Assembly (NCBI RefSeq): GCF_003854895.1
Contig: NZ_CP033966.1
Coordinates: forward strand, 2,914,001 to 2,978,000
Source of the DNA: Pigmentiphaga sp. H8
GTDB lineage: Bacteria; Pseudomonadota; Gammaproteobacteria; Burkholderiales; Burkholderiaceae_B
Length of the DNA stretch: 64,000 nucleotides
Direction of reading: 5' to 3'
Shown here in pieces: positions 1-7,996 of the stretch. Position 1 is the first letter of the stretch. Each line of letters starts with the position of its first letter. The translations under genes and the position numbers were made by a program. Below the pieces are notes generated by a model. That model was not told where the DNA came from. It saw only the letters and a program-made list of their open reading frames with translations, and made no database searches.

Positions 1-664
1 CTCCGAAGGCGGACCAGAACGCGCCCGCCGGCAGGAGGCCGCGGGCATACAGCAGCGTCTCGGGCGTGGCCTCGAAGCCGTACTTGACGCCGGTGACGAA
101 GGTCCACATGCCCGGCCCGTCCAGCGTGCCGTCGGCGATCAGGTCGCGCGCGAGGTGGATGTCGCCGCTGTCGAAGATCTCCAGTTCGGGCTTGACGCCC
201 GCCTCGCGGATCACGCCGGCCATGACGCGCACGTTGCGCGGGGTGTTGATGACCACCTCGGCGCCCGAGTTCATGGTGTTCAGGTCCAGCGAGCAGACGT
301 CGGGCCGCAGCCGCGCGACGTGCTCGACGCGTTTTTCCGGCGCCAGCAGCGTGGTGCCCGGACCGGCCACGCGCGGCTCGGCCTCGCTCGGCACGTAGCG
401 GCCGCCCGGGCCGGTGGTCAGGTTGATGATGACTTCCCGGTTCTCGGCCCGGATGCGGCGGATGACCTCGTCGTACAGCCCCACGTCCATCGAGGGCCGG
501 CCGGTTTGCGGATCGCGCACGTGGATATGGACCTGCGCCGCGCCGGCGCGGGCCGCCTCCAGCGCCGAATTGGCGATCTGTTCAGGCGTGATGGGCAGGT
601 GCGGCGTCTGCTCCGGCTTGGTCAGGTTGCCGGTGATCGCGCAGGTGATGACGGTCGGGTTCAC
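1..664 (-). CDS. BKACE-family beta-keto acid cleavage enzyme (DUF849), C-terminus cut by window edge
   Basis: The reverse strand from a GTG at 664 reads MNPTVITCAITGNLTK and stays open to base 1, so about 221 residues are visible and the C-terminus is missing. The N-terminal TCAITG, the metal-binding HIHVRD motif (about residues 46-51) and the later NLTTGPGG and SLDLNTMN segments are typical of the BKACE/DUF849 TIM-barrel family. Family members condense a beta-keto acid with acetyl-CoA to give acetoacetate and a new CoA ester, using a zinc ion. The GTG overlaps the stop of the upstream SDR by four bases, so the two are translationally coupled and lie downstream of the ring-cleavage dioxygenase. 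The keto-acid substrate cannot be read from the sequence. The family call is firm. Confidence 0.88.
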   Translation of the reverse strand, partial: MNPTVITCAITGNLTKPEQTPHLPITPEQIANSALEAARAGAAQVHIHVRDPQTGRPSMDVGLYDEVIRRIRAENREVIINLTTGPGGRYVPSEAEPRVAGPGTTLLAPEKRVEHVARLRPDVCSLDLNTMNSGAEVVINTPRNVRVMAGVIREAGVKPELEIFDSGDIHLARDLIADGTLDGPGMWTFVTGVKYGFEATPETLLYARGLLPAGAFWSAFG

Positions 665-1428
665 AGGTGGCGCCCTCCATCGACCACGATGCGGGTGCCG
701 GTGGCAAAGCGCAGCGAGGTGGCGCAGGCTTCCACGGCGGCGGCGATGTCGTCGGTGGTGCCGATGCGGCCCAGCGGCGTGGTGGCGGCCGTCTTGGCGT
801 TGAAGTCGGCGCCCCGGCCCGGCACGAAAGTGGAATCGACCACGCCCGGGCTGACCGACAGCACGCGCACCTGCGGCGCGAGCACACGCGCCAGGGCTTC
901 GCCCACCACGTCCACGCTGGCCTTGGCCGCGACGTAGGCCAGGTTGCTGCCGACGCCGGTGAAGGCCGCGATGGACGACAGCGTCACGATCAGGCCGTCG
1001 CCGCTTTCCTTGAGCAGGGGCGCGAAAGCGCGGATGGTCGAGAAGACGCCCCGGAAATTGACCTTCAGGATGTCGTCGATCAGTTCGTCGGTCAGCGCGT
1101 CCAGGTCGGCCGCGGGCACGGGCTTGGTGTAGCCGGCGCTGTTGACCAGGATGTGGCAGGTGCCGAATTCGGCGCGGACGCGGTCGGCCGCCGCCTTCAG
1201 GGCCGGGCTGTCGGTGATGGAGGCGACGACGTCGGCGTGCCCTTCGCCGGGCAGTTCGGCCACCCGGGCCGCTGCGGCCGGATCGCCGTTGTGCAGCAGC
1301 ACGCAGCGGGCCCCGCGGGCCGCCAGGCGCCGCGCGGTGGCATGGCCGATCGCGCCGGTGCCGCCGGCGATCACGGCCACCTTGCCGTCCAGGCGGTCTT
1401 GCGGCGCGAATGGAGTTGCTTGAGTCAT
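661..1428 (-). CDS. SDR-family NAD(P)-dependent oxidoreductase
   Basis: This is a 255-residue classical short-chain dehydrogenase. The GGTGAIG nucleotide-binding loop is at residues 22-28, an NSAG motif near residue 97, and the catalytic Ser in the SSIAAF segment is followed by YVAAK (Tyr-x3-Lys). The length is normal for the family. The start chosen is the ATG at 1428 (MTQATPFAPQ), with AGGAA about 7 bases upstream; the frame stays open further upstream but that part runs antiparallel inside the dioxygenase gene. The stop overlaps the GTG of the BKACE gene (GTGA). Position between the dioxygenase and the BKACE enzyme suggests it handles an alcohol/ketone step of the same aromatic or keto-acid pathway; that role is inference. 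Confidence 0.9.
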   Translation of the reverse strand: MTQATPFAPQDRLDGKVAVIAGGTGAIGHATARRLAARGARCVLLHNGDPAAAARVAELPGEGHADVVASITDSPALKAAADRVRAEFGTCHILVNSAGYTKPVPAADLDALTDELIDDILKVNFRGVFSTIRAFAPLLKESGDGLIVTLSSIAAFTGVGSNLAYVAAKASVDVVGEALARVLAPQVRVLSVSPGVVDSTFVPGRGADFNAKTAATTPLGRIGTTDDIAAAVEACATSLRFATGTRIVVDGGRHL

Positions 1429-1460
1429 GGGGGTGTTCCTTAGGGGAATGCGTGGGGAAA

Positions 1461-2282
1461 TCAGGGAATCGGGGGATGCGGGAAGACCATCTCGCCTTCC
1501 AGCAGCGTGAAGCAGTGGTCGAACACGGCGACGTCGCCGCCCGGGCGCGGCTCCACCCGGTACTGGCCGACCAGCCGGCGCGTCACGCCGAAGGTGGGAT
1601 CGCTGTGCAGGAACTCCGAATCGTCGGCATAGACCTGGGTGATCAGGACCTTGTAGCCGGGCTTGGAGAACATGAAATGCAGGTGCGCCGGCCGGAACTC
1701 GTGGCGTTCCTGGGCGCGCAGCAGCACGCCGCCCGGTCCGTCCACCGGCACCGGATAGCCCGCCGGCCGCACCGAGCGGAAGCGGAAGCGTCCGTCTTCG
1801 TCGGTGGTGTAGCGGCCGCGCAGGTTCATGTCGGGCTGGGTTTCGTCCTGGTTTTCGTACAGGCCGCTGGGCGAGGCATGCCAGATGTCCACCGTGACGC
1901 CCGCCACCGGCCGGCCCTCGCGGTCCTGCACCCGCCCGCTGCCCTCCAGCGGGATGCCCGGCGTGCCCGGCGCCGCGAGCGACGCGCCGGGCGCCAGGCT
2001 GGGCGAATTGGCGCGCCAGAACGGGCCCAGCAGCGCGGCGTCCGACTCGCCGTGGTGGTCGGCATTGTTCAACAGCGCCACCAGCGACGACACCCCCAGC
2101 AGGTCGGCCACCAGCACCGCTTCGTTCTTGGTGTCGCAGGTGGCCTGGCCGATGGCGTTGATGTAGCCCAGCGCATATTCGAACTCGGCCTCGGTCAGGC
2201 GGGTTTCCAGCACGAAGGCGTGCAGGTGCCGGACCAGGCTGCATAGCAGTTCCTTGACCCGGGCGTCGGATGTATTTGCCAT
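1461..2282 (-). CDS. Intradiol ring-cleavage dioxygenase (catechol/hydroxyquinol 1,2-dioxygenase type)
   Basis: A 273-residue non-heme Fe(III) dioxygenase. An N-terminal helical linker region (RVKELLCSLVRHLHAFVLETRL) precedes the catalytic beta-sandwich. The expected iron ligands are visible: Tyr in GLYENQ, Tyr in AGYPVP and the two His of RPAHLHF. The GVTVDIWHA segment is also diagnostic. The family opens catechol or 1,2,4-trihydroxybenzene between the two hydroxyls. I chose ATG 2282 because the family N-terminus begins there; an ATG at 2345 is in frame but lies inside the operator palindrome and has no Shine-Dalgarno. It heads an operon with the SDR and the BKACE gene and is divergent from a LacI regulator. 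Catechol versus hydroxyquinol specificity is not resolved. Confidence 0.9.
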   Translation of the reverse strand: MANTSDARVKELLCSLVRHLHAFVLETRLTEAEFEYALGYINAIGQATCDTKNEAVLVADLLGVSSLVALLNNADHHGESDAALLGPFWRANSPSLAPGASLAAPGTPGIPLEGSGRVQDREGRPVAGVTVDIWHASPSGLYENQDETQPDMNLRGRYTTDEDGRFRFRSVRPAGYPVPVDGPGGVLLRAQERHEFRPAHLHFMFSKPGYKVLITQVYADDSEFLHSDPTFGVTRRLVGQYRVEPRPGGDVAVFDHCFTLLEGEMVFPHPPIP

Positions 2283-2330
2283 CGATTGCACAACGATAGG
2301 CGTCAGTGATTCGGGAGTGCTTGGCAACAT

Positions 2331-2359
2331 TTGGCAAAACCTCATGCTATCGATAGCAT
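2331..2359 (+). promoter_or_regulatory. Predicted promoter of the lacI-type gene
   Basis: TTGGCA at 2331-2336 and TAGCAT at 2354-2359 are separated by 17 bases, a plausible sigma-70 -35/-10 pair reading toward the LacI gene. The -10 is the right half of the palindrome at 2344-2359, which would let the repressor control its own promoter. TTGGCAA is also present at 2321-2327, one 10-base step upstream. Confidence 0.4.
2344..2359. promoter_or_regulatory. Perfect 16-bp palindrome, candidate LacI-family operator
   Basis: ATGCTATCGATAGCAT reads the same on both strands. It has an even centre, as LacI/GalR-family operators do, and lies between the divergent dioxygenase and LacI-family regulator genes. 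It covers the predicted -10 of the regulator and is about 62 bases upstream of the dioxygenase start, so one bound dimer could affect both genes. Confidence 0.7.
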
Positions 2360-2410
2360 TAAGTTTATCCGGTTCGTTCCGCTTGTCAACAAGGAGATTT
2401 CCCTCGAACC

Positions 2411-3457
2411 ATGCGCCGGCACTTCGCTATCATCTCGCCCATGCCCAAGCGTTCCTCCGCCGCCACCCTCGCCGACATCGCCCTGCATGCCCAGGTGCAC
2501 AAGACCACTGCCTCGCGCGCGCTGGATCCCGAACGCCGCCACATGGTCAGCCCCGAGGTGGTGGGCCGTGTCGAGGCCGCCGCCCGCGCCCTGAACTACC
2601 GCGTCAACCGCGCGGCGTCGGCGCTGCGCACGGGGCGCTCCGGCACGGTCGGGGTATTGCTGCCCGACATCACCAACCCCGTGTTCCCGCCCATCCTGCG
2701 CGGCATCGAACAGGCGCTGGCGGCCGAAGGCTTCTTCGTGCTGGTGGCGGACACCGGCAACGAACAGGCGCCCGACCAGGCGGCGGACCGCATGCTGGCC
2801 CAGCGGGTCGAGGGGCTGATCATCGCGACCTCCAGCCTGCACGACCCGCTGGTCGAACGCCTGGTGCGCGACCAGGTCAAGGTCGTGCTGGTCAACCGCC
2901 GCGACGAAGACGGCAGCCTGCCCGCCGTCGTCAGCGACGACATGCTGGGCATGAAACTCGCCGTCGACCACCTGGTATCCATCGGCCACCGCCGCATCGC
3001 CCACCTGTCCGGGCCGCTGGCGCTGTCCACCGGCTCGCTGCGGCAGGCCGGCTTTCGCCAGGCCATGGCCGCGCACGGGCTGGAGCCGGCCGGCTACGCC
3101 GAATGCGACGCCTATTCCTGCGATGCTGGCGAGGAAGGCACGCGCAGGCTGCTGGGCACCGGGGCCGCTTTCACCGCCATCGTCGCCGCCAACGACCTGA
3201 TCGCGCTGGGCGCGATCCAGGCCTTGCAGGCGCAGGGGCGCAAGGTGCCGCAGGACGTGTCGGTCGTCGGGCACAACGACATGCCGCTGATGGACCGCGT
3301 CTCCCCTCCCCTGACCACCGTACGCATCCTGCACTACGAAATGGGCTTCCGGGCGGCCCGTTTATTGCTGGACAGTCTGCGCGGCGTGCCGGGCACGACG
3401 TCCACGGTCGTCCTGCGGCCGGAGCTGGTCGTGCGCGGCTCCTCCGCACCGCTGTAA
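2411..3457 (+). CDS. LacI-family transcriptional regulator
   Basis: A 348-residue repressor. The helix-turn-helix and hinge are seen in TLADIALHAQVHKTTASRAL followed by RVEAAARALNYRVNRAASALRTG. A periplasmic-binding-like effector domain follows from TVGVLLPDITNP to the end. ATG 2411 has AAGGAG 14 bases upstream; an ATG at 2441 (MPKRSSAATL) fits the usual family N-terminus better but has no Shine-Dalgarno, so the first ten residues are uncertain. It is divergent from the dioxygenase-SDR-BKACE operon with a perfect palindrome in between, so it is probably the local repressor, responding to a pathway substrate or intermediate. Confidence 0.92.
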   Translation: MRRHFAIISPMPKRSSAATLADIALHAQVHKTTASRALDPERRHMVSPEVVGRVEAAARALNYRVNRAASALRTGRSGTVGVLLPDITNPVFPPILRGIEQALAAEGFFVLVADTGNEQAPDQAADRMLAQRVEGLIIATSSLHDPLVERLVRDQVKVVLVNRRDEDGSLPAVVSDDMLGMKLAVDHLVSIGHRRIAHLSGPLALSTGSLRQAGFRQAMAAHGLEPAGYAECDAYSCDAGEEGTRRLLGTGAAFTAIVAANDLIALGAIQALQAQGRKVPQDVSVVGHNDMPLMDRVSPPLTTVRILHYEMGFRAARLLLDSLRGVPGTTSTVVLRPELVVRGSSAPL

Positions 3458-3505
3458 TATCCCAGGCGCAAACCCGAACCTGCCTCGCCCGCGCGAGGCC
3501 CCGAC

Positions 3506-4366
3506 ATGTCCATCAAAGACCAGCTTTTCATCTACGGCCAATATCTCGCGCCCCAGGCGCTCGTCTCCAGCCTGTTCGGACGCCTCGCGCACTGCCGCGT
3601 CGCCGCCCTGAAGAATCCCGCCATCGCCCGCTTCATCCGCCAGTACGGCGTGGACATGAGCGAGGCCCTGGAGCCCGATCCCACCGCCTACGAGCACTTC
3701 AACGCTTTCTTCACCCGCGCGCTCAAGCCCGGCGCGCGGCCCCTGGATCCCGCCCCGGACGCCGTCCTGTGCCCCGCCGACGGCGCCATCAGCCAGCTGG
3801 GCCCCATCCGCGCCGGCCGCGTCTTCCAGGCCAAGGGACATGATTTCAGCGCCGAGGAACTGCTGGGCGGCGATGCCCGGCGCGCCGATCCCTACCAGGA
3901 TGGCAGCTTCGCCACCATCTACCTTTCCCCGCGCGACTATCACCGGGTGCACATGCCGGTGGCCGGCACCCTGCGCGAAACCGTCTACATCCCGGGGCGC
4001 CTGTTCTCGGTCAACCCGCTCACGGCCCGGTCCGTGCCGCGCCTGTTCGCGCGCAACGAACGCCTGGCCTGCCTGTTCGATACCGAACTCGGCCCCATGG
4101 CCGTGGTGCTGGTGGGCGCGATGATCGTGGGCGCCATGGAAACCGTCTGGGGCGGCCAGGTCGCCCCGCACGGCTCGCGCATCGTGACCACACGCTACGA
4201 CGACGGCGCCGTCCGGCTGGATAAAGGCGCCGAGATGGGCCGCTTCAAGCTCGGTTCGACCGTGGTCCTGCTGTTCGGCGCCGGCCGGGTCGACTGGAGC
4301 GATGCGCTCGGGCCGCTTAGCGGGCTCCGCATGGGGCAGGCGCTCGGACGCGCGGTGAATCTATAA
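3506..4366 (+). CDS. psd: Phosphatidylserine decarboxylase proenzyme
   Basis: A 286-residue pyruvoyl-dependent decarboxylase that makes phosphatidylethanolamine from phosphatidylserine at the inner membrane. The self-cleavage motif LGST is at residues 249-252, so Ser251 would become the pyruvoyl group of the small alpha chain. The CPADGAI and YLSPRDYHRVHMP segments are typical of the bacterial family. Length is normal. The stop (TAA 4364-4366) nearly abuts the downstream aminotransferase gene. Phosphatidylethanolamine is also the donor used by the EptA-type transferase encoded at 52-54 kb, although the two genes are not linked in an operon. Confidence 0.96.
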   Translation: MSIKDQLFIYGQYLAPQALVSSLFGRLAHCRVAALKNPAIARFIRQYGVDMSEALEPDPTAYEHFNAFFTRALKPGARPLDPAPDAVLCPADGAISQLGPIRAGRVFQAKGHDFSAEELLGGDARRADPYQDGSFATIYLSPRDYHRVHMPVAGTLRETVYIPGRLFSVNPLTARSVPRLFARNERLACLFDTELGPMAVVLVGAMIVGAMETVWGGQVAPHGSRIVTTRYDDGAVRLDKGAEMGRFKLGSTVVLLFGAGRVDWSDALGPLSGLRMGQALGRAVNL

Positions 4367-4396
4367 TTGACGCTGTCGCACAGCCGTTTATCCAAC

Positions 4397-5656
4397 ATGC
4401 CTACCCGTCCGCTTCGCGCCGCCGAAGAAACCGCTGACACCGCTTCCTCGACCGACCATCCTCCGCTTGTCTACTCGCAGCCGCCCCGCGTGCGCCTGCT
4501 GAGCGATATCCTGCCCGACGATCCCCTGCTGATGATGGGCGCCGGCCCCGTGCCCATTCCCGACGTGGTGGCCCACGCCAATTCGGTGGTCATCAACCAC
4601 CTGGGCGCGACCATGTCGACCATCATCTCGCAGGTCAAGCAGATGGCGGGCTATGTGTTCCAGACCCAGTCGGAGTGGGTGCTGGGCGTGGCCGGGCCGG
4701 GTTCGGCCGCGATGGAGATGGCGATCTGCAACCTGGTGTCCCCGGGCAGCAAGGTGTTGTGCGTGGTCAACGGCTTCTTCAGCGCCCGCATGGCCGAGAT
4801 GAGCCGACGCCTGGATGCCGACGTCGTCACGCTGGAAATCGAGGGCAACCACGCCGCGTCCGCCCAGCAGGTGGAACAGGCGATCGAACAGCACCGCCCC
4901 GACGTCCTGACCATCGTCCAGGGCGAGACCTCCAACACGGTCTTCAACCGCGAACTGCCCGCCATCGCCAAGGCCGCCAAGAAGCGCGGCTGCCTGGTCG
5001 TGGTCGATGCCGTCTGCACGCTCAGCACCATGCCGCTGCAGATGGACGACTGGCAGATCGACGCCGTCATCACTGGCGGCCAGAAGGGCCTGTCGTCGAT
5101 ACCCGGCGTGTCGCTGATCGCGTTTTCCAACGACGCCTGGGAACACATCAGCCGGCGCAAGACGCCCAACACCCACTGGGTGCTGGACGCCAGGCTGGCC
5201 GAGAATTTCTGGCACAAGGGGTCTTACCACTACACCGCGCCGGTGTCGGGCGTGCTGGCGCTGCACGAGGCGCTGCGCCTGGTCTGCGCCGAGACGCTGC
5301 CGGTGCGCTTCGCGCGCCATTCGCGCTCGTCCTTCGCCCTGCAGAACGGCATCGAGGCGATGGGCCTGCGCCTGTTCGCGCCGCCGGCCTCGCGCCTGAA
5401 TTCGGTGGTCGGCATCACGGTGCCGGAAGGCCTGACCAATACCGGCATCTGCGCCCACATCTCCGAACGCTACCGGGTCGAGATCTCGGGCTCGTTCGGG
5501 CAGCCCATCGTGCGCATCGGCCAGATGGGCGAACAGTGCCGGGCCCACAATCTGTTCCGCACGCTGCACGCGCTGGGTTCGACCATGCGCGACCTGGGCG
5601 CCAAGGTCGACATGCCCGCCAGCATGGCCACGCTGGAATACAGCCTGCAGGTTTAG
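4397..5656 (+). CDS. Class V aminotransferase (alanine-glyoxylate/serine-pyruvate type)
   Basis: A 419-residue PLP enzyme of fold type I, class V. The Schiff-base lysine is in GGQKGLSS (Lys230), preceded by VVDAVCTLS, which holds the cofactor-binding Asp. Family members transfer the amino group of alanine, serine or aspartate to glyoxylate or pyruvate; the exact pair is not resolved. I chose ATG 4397 (MPTRPLRAAEE); a TTG at 4367 is in frame directly after the psd stop but no Shine-Dalgarno is seen there. It carries an N-terminal extension of roughly 40 residues before the conserved core (LLMMGAGPVPIP). It is followed by a large inverted repeat that may end the psd transcript. Confidence 0.88.
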   Translation: MPTRPLRAAEETADTASSTDHPPLVYSQPPRVRLLSDILPDDPLLMMGAGPVPIPDVVAHANSVVINHLGATMSTIISQVKQMAGYVFQTQSEWVLGVAGPGSAAMEMAICNLVSPGSKVLCVVNGFFSARMAEMSRRLDADVVTLEIEGNHAASAQQVEQAIEQHRPDVLTIVQGETSNTVFNRELPAIAKAAKKRGCLVVVDAVCTLSTMPLQMDDWQIDAVITGGQKGLSSIPGVSLIAFSNDAWEHISRRKTPNTHWVLDARLAENFWHKGSYHYTAPVSGVLALHEALRLVCAETLPVRFARHSRSSFALQNGIEAMGLRLFAPPASRLNSVVGITVPEGLTNTGICAHISERYRVEISGSFGQPIVRIGQMGEQCRAHNLFRTLHALGSTMRDLGAKVDMPASMATLEYSLQV

Positions 5657-5854
5657 CCCCCCCTACGCGCTTCGCGCGCCCCCCAGGGGGCGATGCGGGT
5701 GGACCGGCGGAGCCGGATCCACCGCATCCTGGGTCTGCGTGGGATATCTCGGTGCGAAGCACCGCTTACTTGCTTTGATCCAGGGCACCGCGGATCCGGC
5801 TTTGCCGGTCCGCCAGTGCCGCCCCCTGGGGGGCGCCCGAAGGGCGTAGGGGGG
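5657..5854. repeat. REP-like inverted doublet: two ~75-bp arms around a 47-bp centre
   Basis: The left arm (5657-5732) and right arm (5780-5854) are near-perfect reverse complements. Each arm holds three small palindromes: GCGC-TTC-GCGC (in the other arm GCCC-TTC-GGGC, a paired compensatory change), CGCCCCC-CA-GGGGGCG, and CCGGC-GGA-GCCGG (CCGGC-TTT-GCCGG in the other arm). This is the layout of a bacterial interspersed mosaic element made of two REP units. It fills the gap between the convergent aminotransferase and psiF-like genes, so it may act as a bidirectional terminator. Dispersal across the genome is likely but cannot be seen here. Confidence 0.75.
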
Positions 5855-5855
5855 A

Positions 5856-6128
5856 TCAACTACTCAGGCACTGTTTCATGAAGGCTTTGCGGTCGTCGCC
5901 TTTTTTGCCGGTGGCTTCCTTGTTGCAGGCGGTCATTTTTTCCTGCTGGGTCATCTTCTTGGCGGACAGGCATTCTTTCATGAAGGCCTTGCGGTCGTCG
6001 CCCTTGCGGTCGCCGGCGTCCTTGTTGCAGGTGGTCATCTTGTTCTGCTGGGTGTTTTCGGCGGCCAGGGCGGGGCCGGTCAGGGCCAGGAACAGGGCGG
6101 CCAGGGACACTGCTAGCGTTTTTTTCAT
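5856..6128 (-). CDS. PsiF-repeat exported protein
   Basis: A 90-residue protein with a Sec signal peptide (MKKTLAVSLAALFLALTGPALA, residues 1-22). Two copies of the PsiF repeat follow, each of the form QQ-K-MT-CN-KA-K-KGDDRKAFMK-CLS. Each repeat carries two cysteines, probably disulfide-bonded in the periplasm. In E. coli psiF is phosphate-starvation induced; the biochemical function is unknown. The gene lies 92 bases downstream of the AcnX small subunit on the same strand and ends next to the REP-like doublet. I see no convincing Pho box upstream. Confidence 0.9.
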   Translation of the reverse strand: MKKTLAVSLAALFLALTGPALAAENTQQNKMTTCNKDAGDRKGDDRKAFMKECLSAKKMTQQEKMTACNKEATGKKGDDRKAFMKQCLSS

Positions 6129-6220
6129 CGTGAACTCCGAACCTTGGTTTGCTGGGACTCCGGTCGCCCACGGCTGACTGCCGGGCGGCAGCCCATTATC
6201 GTGCTCGACCGGGGAAATGC

Positions 6221-6673
6221 CTAGCCCCTGTTCCGCTTGGTCACCTCGACCCGGCCCAGATCGCCGTCGACCCGGACCCAGTCTCCCGTCTCGATCACCG
6301 ACAGGGGGTCGACGTCGAAGTCGGTGACCGACGGCGCGTGCGTGACCACGGCGCCGAGCGCGATCTTGGTCGTCATCTCGTTGAACAGCATCGCCGCGGG
6401 CGCCATGCCGGAGATGCGGGCGATGTGGAACTGGCCGGACCAGCCCGACGATCCCTTCGCCCCGGGAAACACCAGCACCTTGCCGGCGAAGCTGATTCCG
6501 CGCAGTTCGTGGCGGGTCTCGATGACGGTGCCGGTGCGGGGGTCGATGCCGCCCCACCCCGAGATCCGGTCACGCGTGACCAGCGCCTCGCCCTCGGCGC
6601 GTCCACCCACGATGCCCCGGCCTTGCAGCACGATGACCTCGGAAACGGCCGTGGAACGGTCCTGCCCGCTCAT
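6221..6673 (-). CDS. Aconitase X swivel (small) subunit, DUF126
   Basis: A 150-residue protein ending in GDWVRVDGDLGRVEVTKR. The core has GEALVTRDRISGWGGIDPRTG and the FPGAKGSSGWSGQFHIARI segment, typical of the DUF126 swivelling domain that pairs with the AcnX catalytic subunit. The start overlaps the stop of the large-subunit gene by four bases (ATGA, 6670-6673), so the two are co-translated and form one enzyme. Known two-subunit AcnX enzymes dehydrate cis-3-hydroxy-L-proline in some bacteria or mevalonate 5-phosphate in archaea. Here the neighbours do not include proline racemase or reductase genes, so the substrate is open. Confidence 0.9.
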   Translation of the reverse strand: MSGQDRSTAVSEVIVLQGRGIVGGRAEGEALVTRDRISGWGGIDPRTGTVIETRHELRGISFAGKVLVFPGAKGSSGWSGQFHIARISGMAPAAMLFNEMTTKIALGAVVTHAPSVTDFDVDPLSVIETGDWVRVDGDLGRVEVTKRNRG

Positions 6674-7953
6674 CGCAAACCTCCTTTCCAGCGGCCGGTT
6701 ACCGCGGCCTCGACACAATCGGCGGTGCTGCCGAACCAGGCCTGTATGCCCATGATGGCCGGCAGGTAGTGGACCTGCTTGGCCGAATCCACCGCCGCCA
6801 CCTTGGTGCCCTGGGGAATCACGCGCCCCAGCGCCGAACAGGTGTCCGACATCAGGTAGCCGCCCGCCTCCTCGATGATCCGGGTGTAGCCGTTCTGGTC
6901 CGCGATCTGCTTGGTCGCCCGGGGCGTGAAGATCCAGAGCTGGGTGTTCTCGTGTACGCGCTTGCCCTGCAGCAGCCGGCACACTTCCCAGATCTGCTCG
7001 ATGCTGTAGTGCGGGCAGCCCAGCATGACGAAATCGACGTCGGCATCGCGCGCCGTGGCGTTCAGGTTCTCGTAGGTCTCGCGCAGTTCCCTGGGCCCGA
7101 AGCGGAACACTTCGCGTGGACGGTTGCCGCCGAAGGCGGCCTCGACCGTCGGCGCCTCGGGCGTGAAGCCGGGGATGTGATACATCTCCACGCCGCCCGA
7201 CGAGGCCGCCGCGGCGCCGAAGTGCTTGAGCTTGAGGGTGCTGGGCGCCAGTCCGGCACCGGTGATGACGGGCACCTTGTCCTGCACCTTGTCGCCCACG
7301 TAGTAGCCCAGCATGCCCCAGTCCGACATCGTCTCGACGGGCATATCCAGTTCCACCAGGTGGGTGCCGCGCCGTTCGGACTCGATGTGGTAGCCCCAGT
7401 AGGGAATGCGGCCCGTCAGCATGGCCGCGCCCGTGCTTTCGCGCCCTTCCGCGTTCGACCGCGCGCCCAGCACGGCGTTGATGTAGATGACGGCCGAGGA
7501 CTCCATCCACGCGCAGTGCTCGCCCCGGGCAGGCAGGTTGCCGACCTGATAAGGCGTGCAGGTGTTCAGGAGCTGCACGCCCAGTCCGGCGCTGTAGGCA
7601 TCGCCCTTGCGGAAGATGCGCACGACCTCTTCGCCCACCCCTTGCCGGGCGGCGTGCTCGGGGTCTATGCCCTGTTGCAGGTGGCTGCTGTAGACCTCGA
7701 CGGGCGGGATGGCGACCACCTCCGCGCTGTCCAGGTTGAACTCGGAGAACACCGCGTCCAGGCCGCCGCGTTCGTCGGCGAACTTGCGCATGAAAGGCGT
7801 GGTGGCGCCGATGGTGCCCGCCACGTTGTTGGTCTGGACCAGGCGCTCGGCGCCCAGCGCGTTGCCGTAGCGCAGCAACAGGTCCATGGCCTTCTGCCTG
7901 GCCGCGCCATGCGCGCCATCGAGCATGGCTTTCTCGTGATCCGTCAGTCGCAT
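6670..7953 (-). CDS. Aconitase X catalytic (large) subunit
   Basis: A 427-residue protein. It opens with MRLTDHEKAMLDGAHG, typical of AcnX, and contains NTCTPYQ, an ESSAVIYINAVLGARSN segment, VMLGCPHYS and a late SDTCSALG. The cysteines in NTCTPYQ, GCPHYS and SDTC correspond to the iron-sulfur/active-site positions of the family. ATG 7953 has a good GGAGG upstream. The gene follows the IclR regulator at a 43-base gap and overlaps the small subunit. The enzyme should dehydrate a hydroxy acid or hydroxy amino acid; identity of the substrate is inference from the cluster (FAD oxidoreductase, IlvD-type dehydratase, Bug protein). Confidence 0.9.
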   Translation of the reverse strand: MRLTDHEKAMLDGAHGAARQKAMDLLLRYGNALGAERLVQTNNVAGTIGATTPFMRKFADERGGLDAVFSEFNLDSAEVVAIPPVEVYSSHLQQGIDPEHAARQGVGEEVVRIFRKGDAYSAGLGVQLLNTCTPYQVGNLPARGEHCAWMESSAVIYINAVLGARSNAEGRESTGAAMLTGRIPYWGYHIESERRGTHLVELDMPVETMSDWGMLGYYVGDKVQDKVPVITGAGLAPSTLKLKHFGAAAASSGGVEMYHIPGFTPEAPTVEAAFGGNRPREVFRFGPRELRETYENLNATARDADVDFVMLGCPHYSIEQIWEVCRLLQGKRVHENTQLWIFTPRATKQIADQNGYTRIIEEAGGYLMSDTCSALGRVIPQGTKVAAVDSAKQVHYLPAIMGIQAWFGSTADCVEAAVTGRWKGGLR

Positions 7954-7996
7954 TGCCGCCCTCCTTCCTGGCAGCCGGCCCGCGACGCCGCGCGGG

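Noticed and set aside
5856..6220. psiF-like gene as part of the AcnX operon function
   Set aside because: The proteins are unrelated in role and location; the shared strand and 92-base gap alone do not support a functional link.
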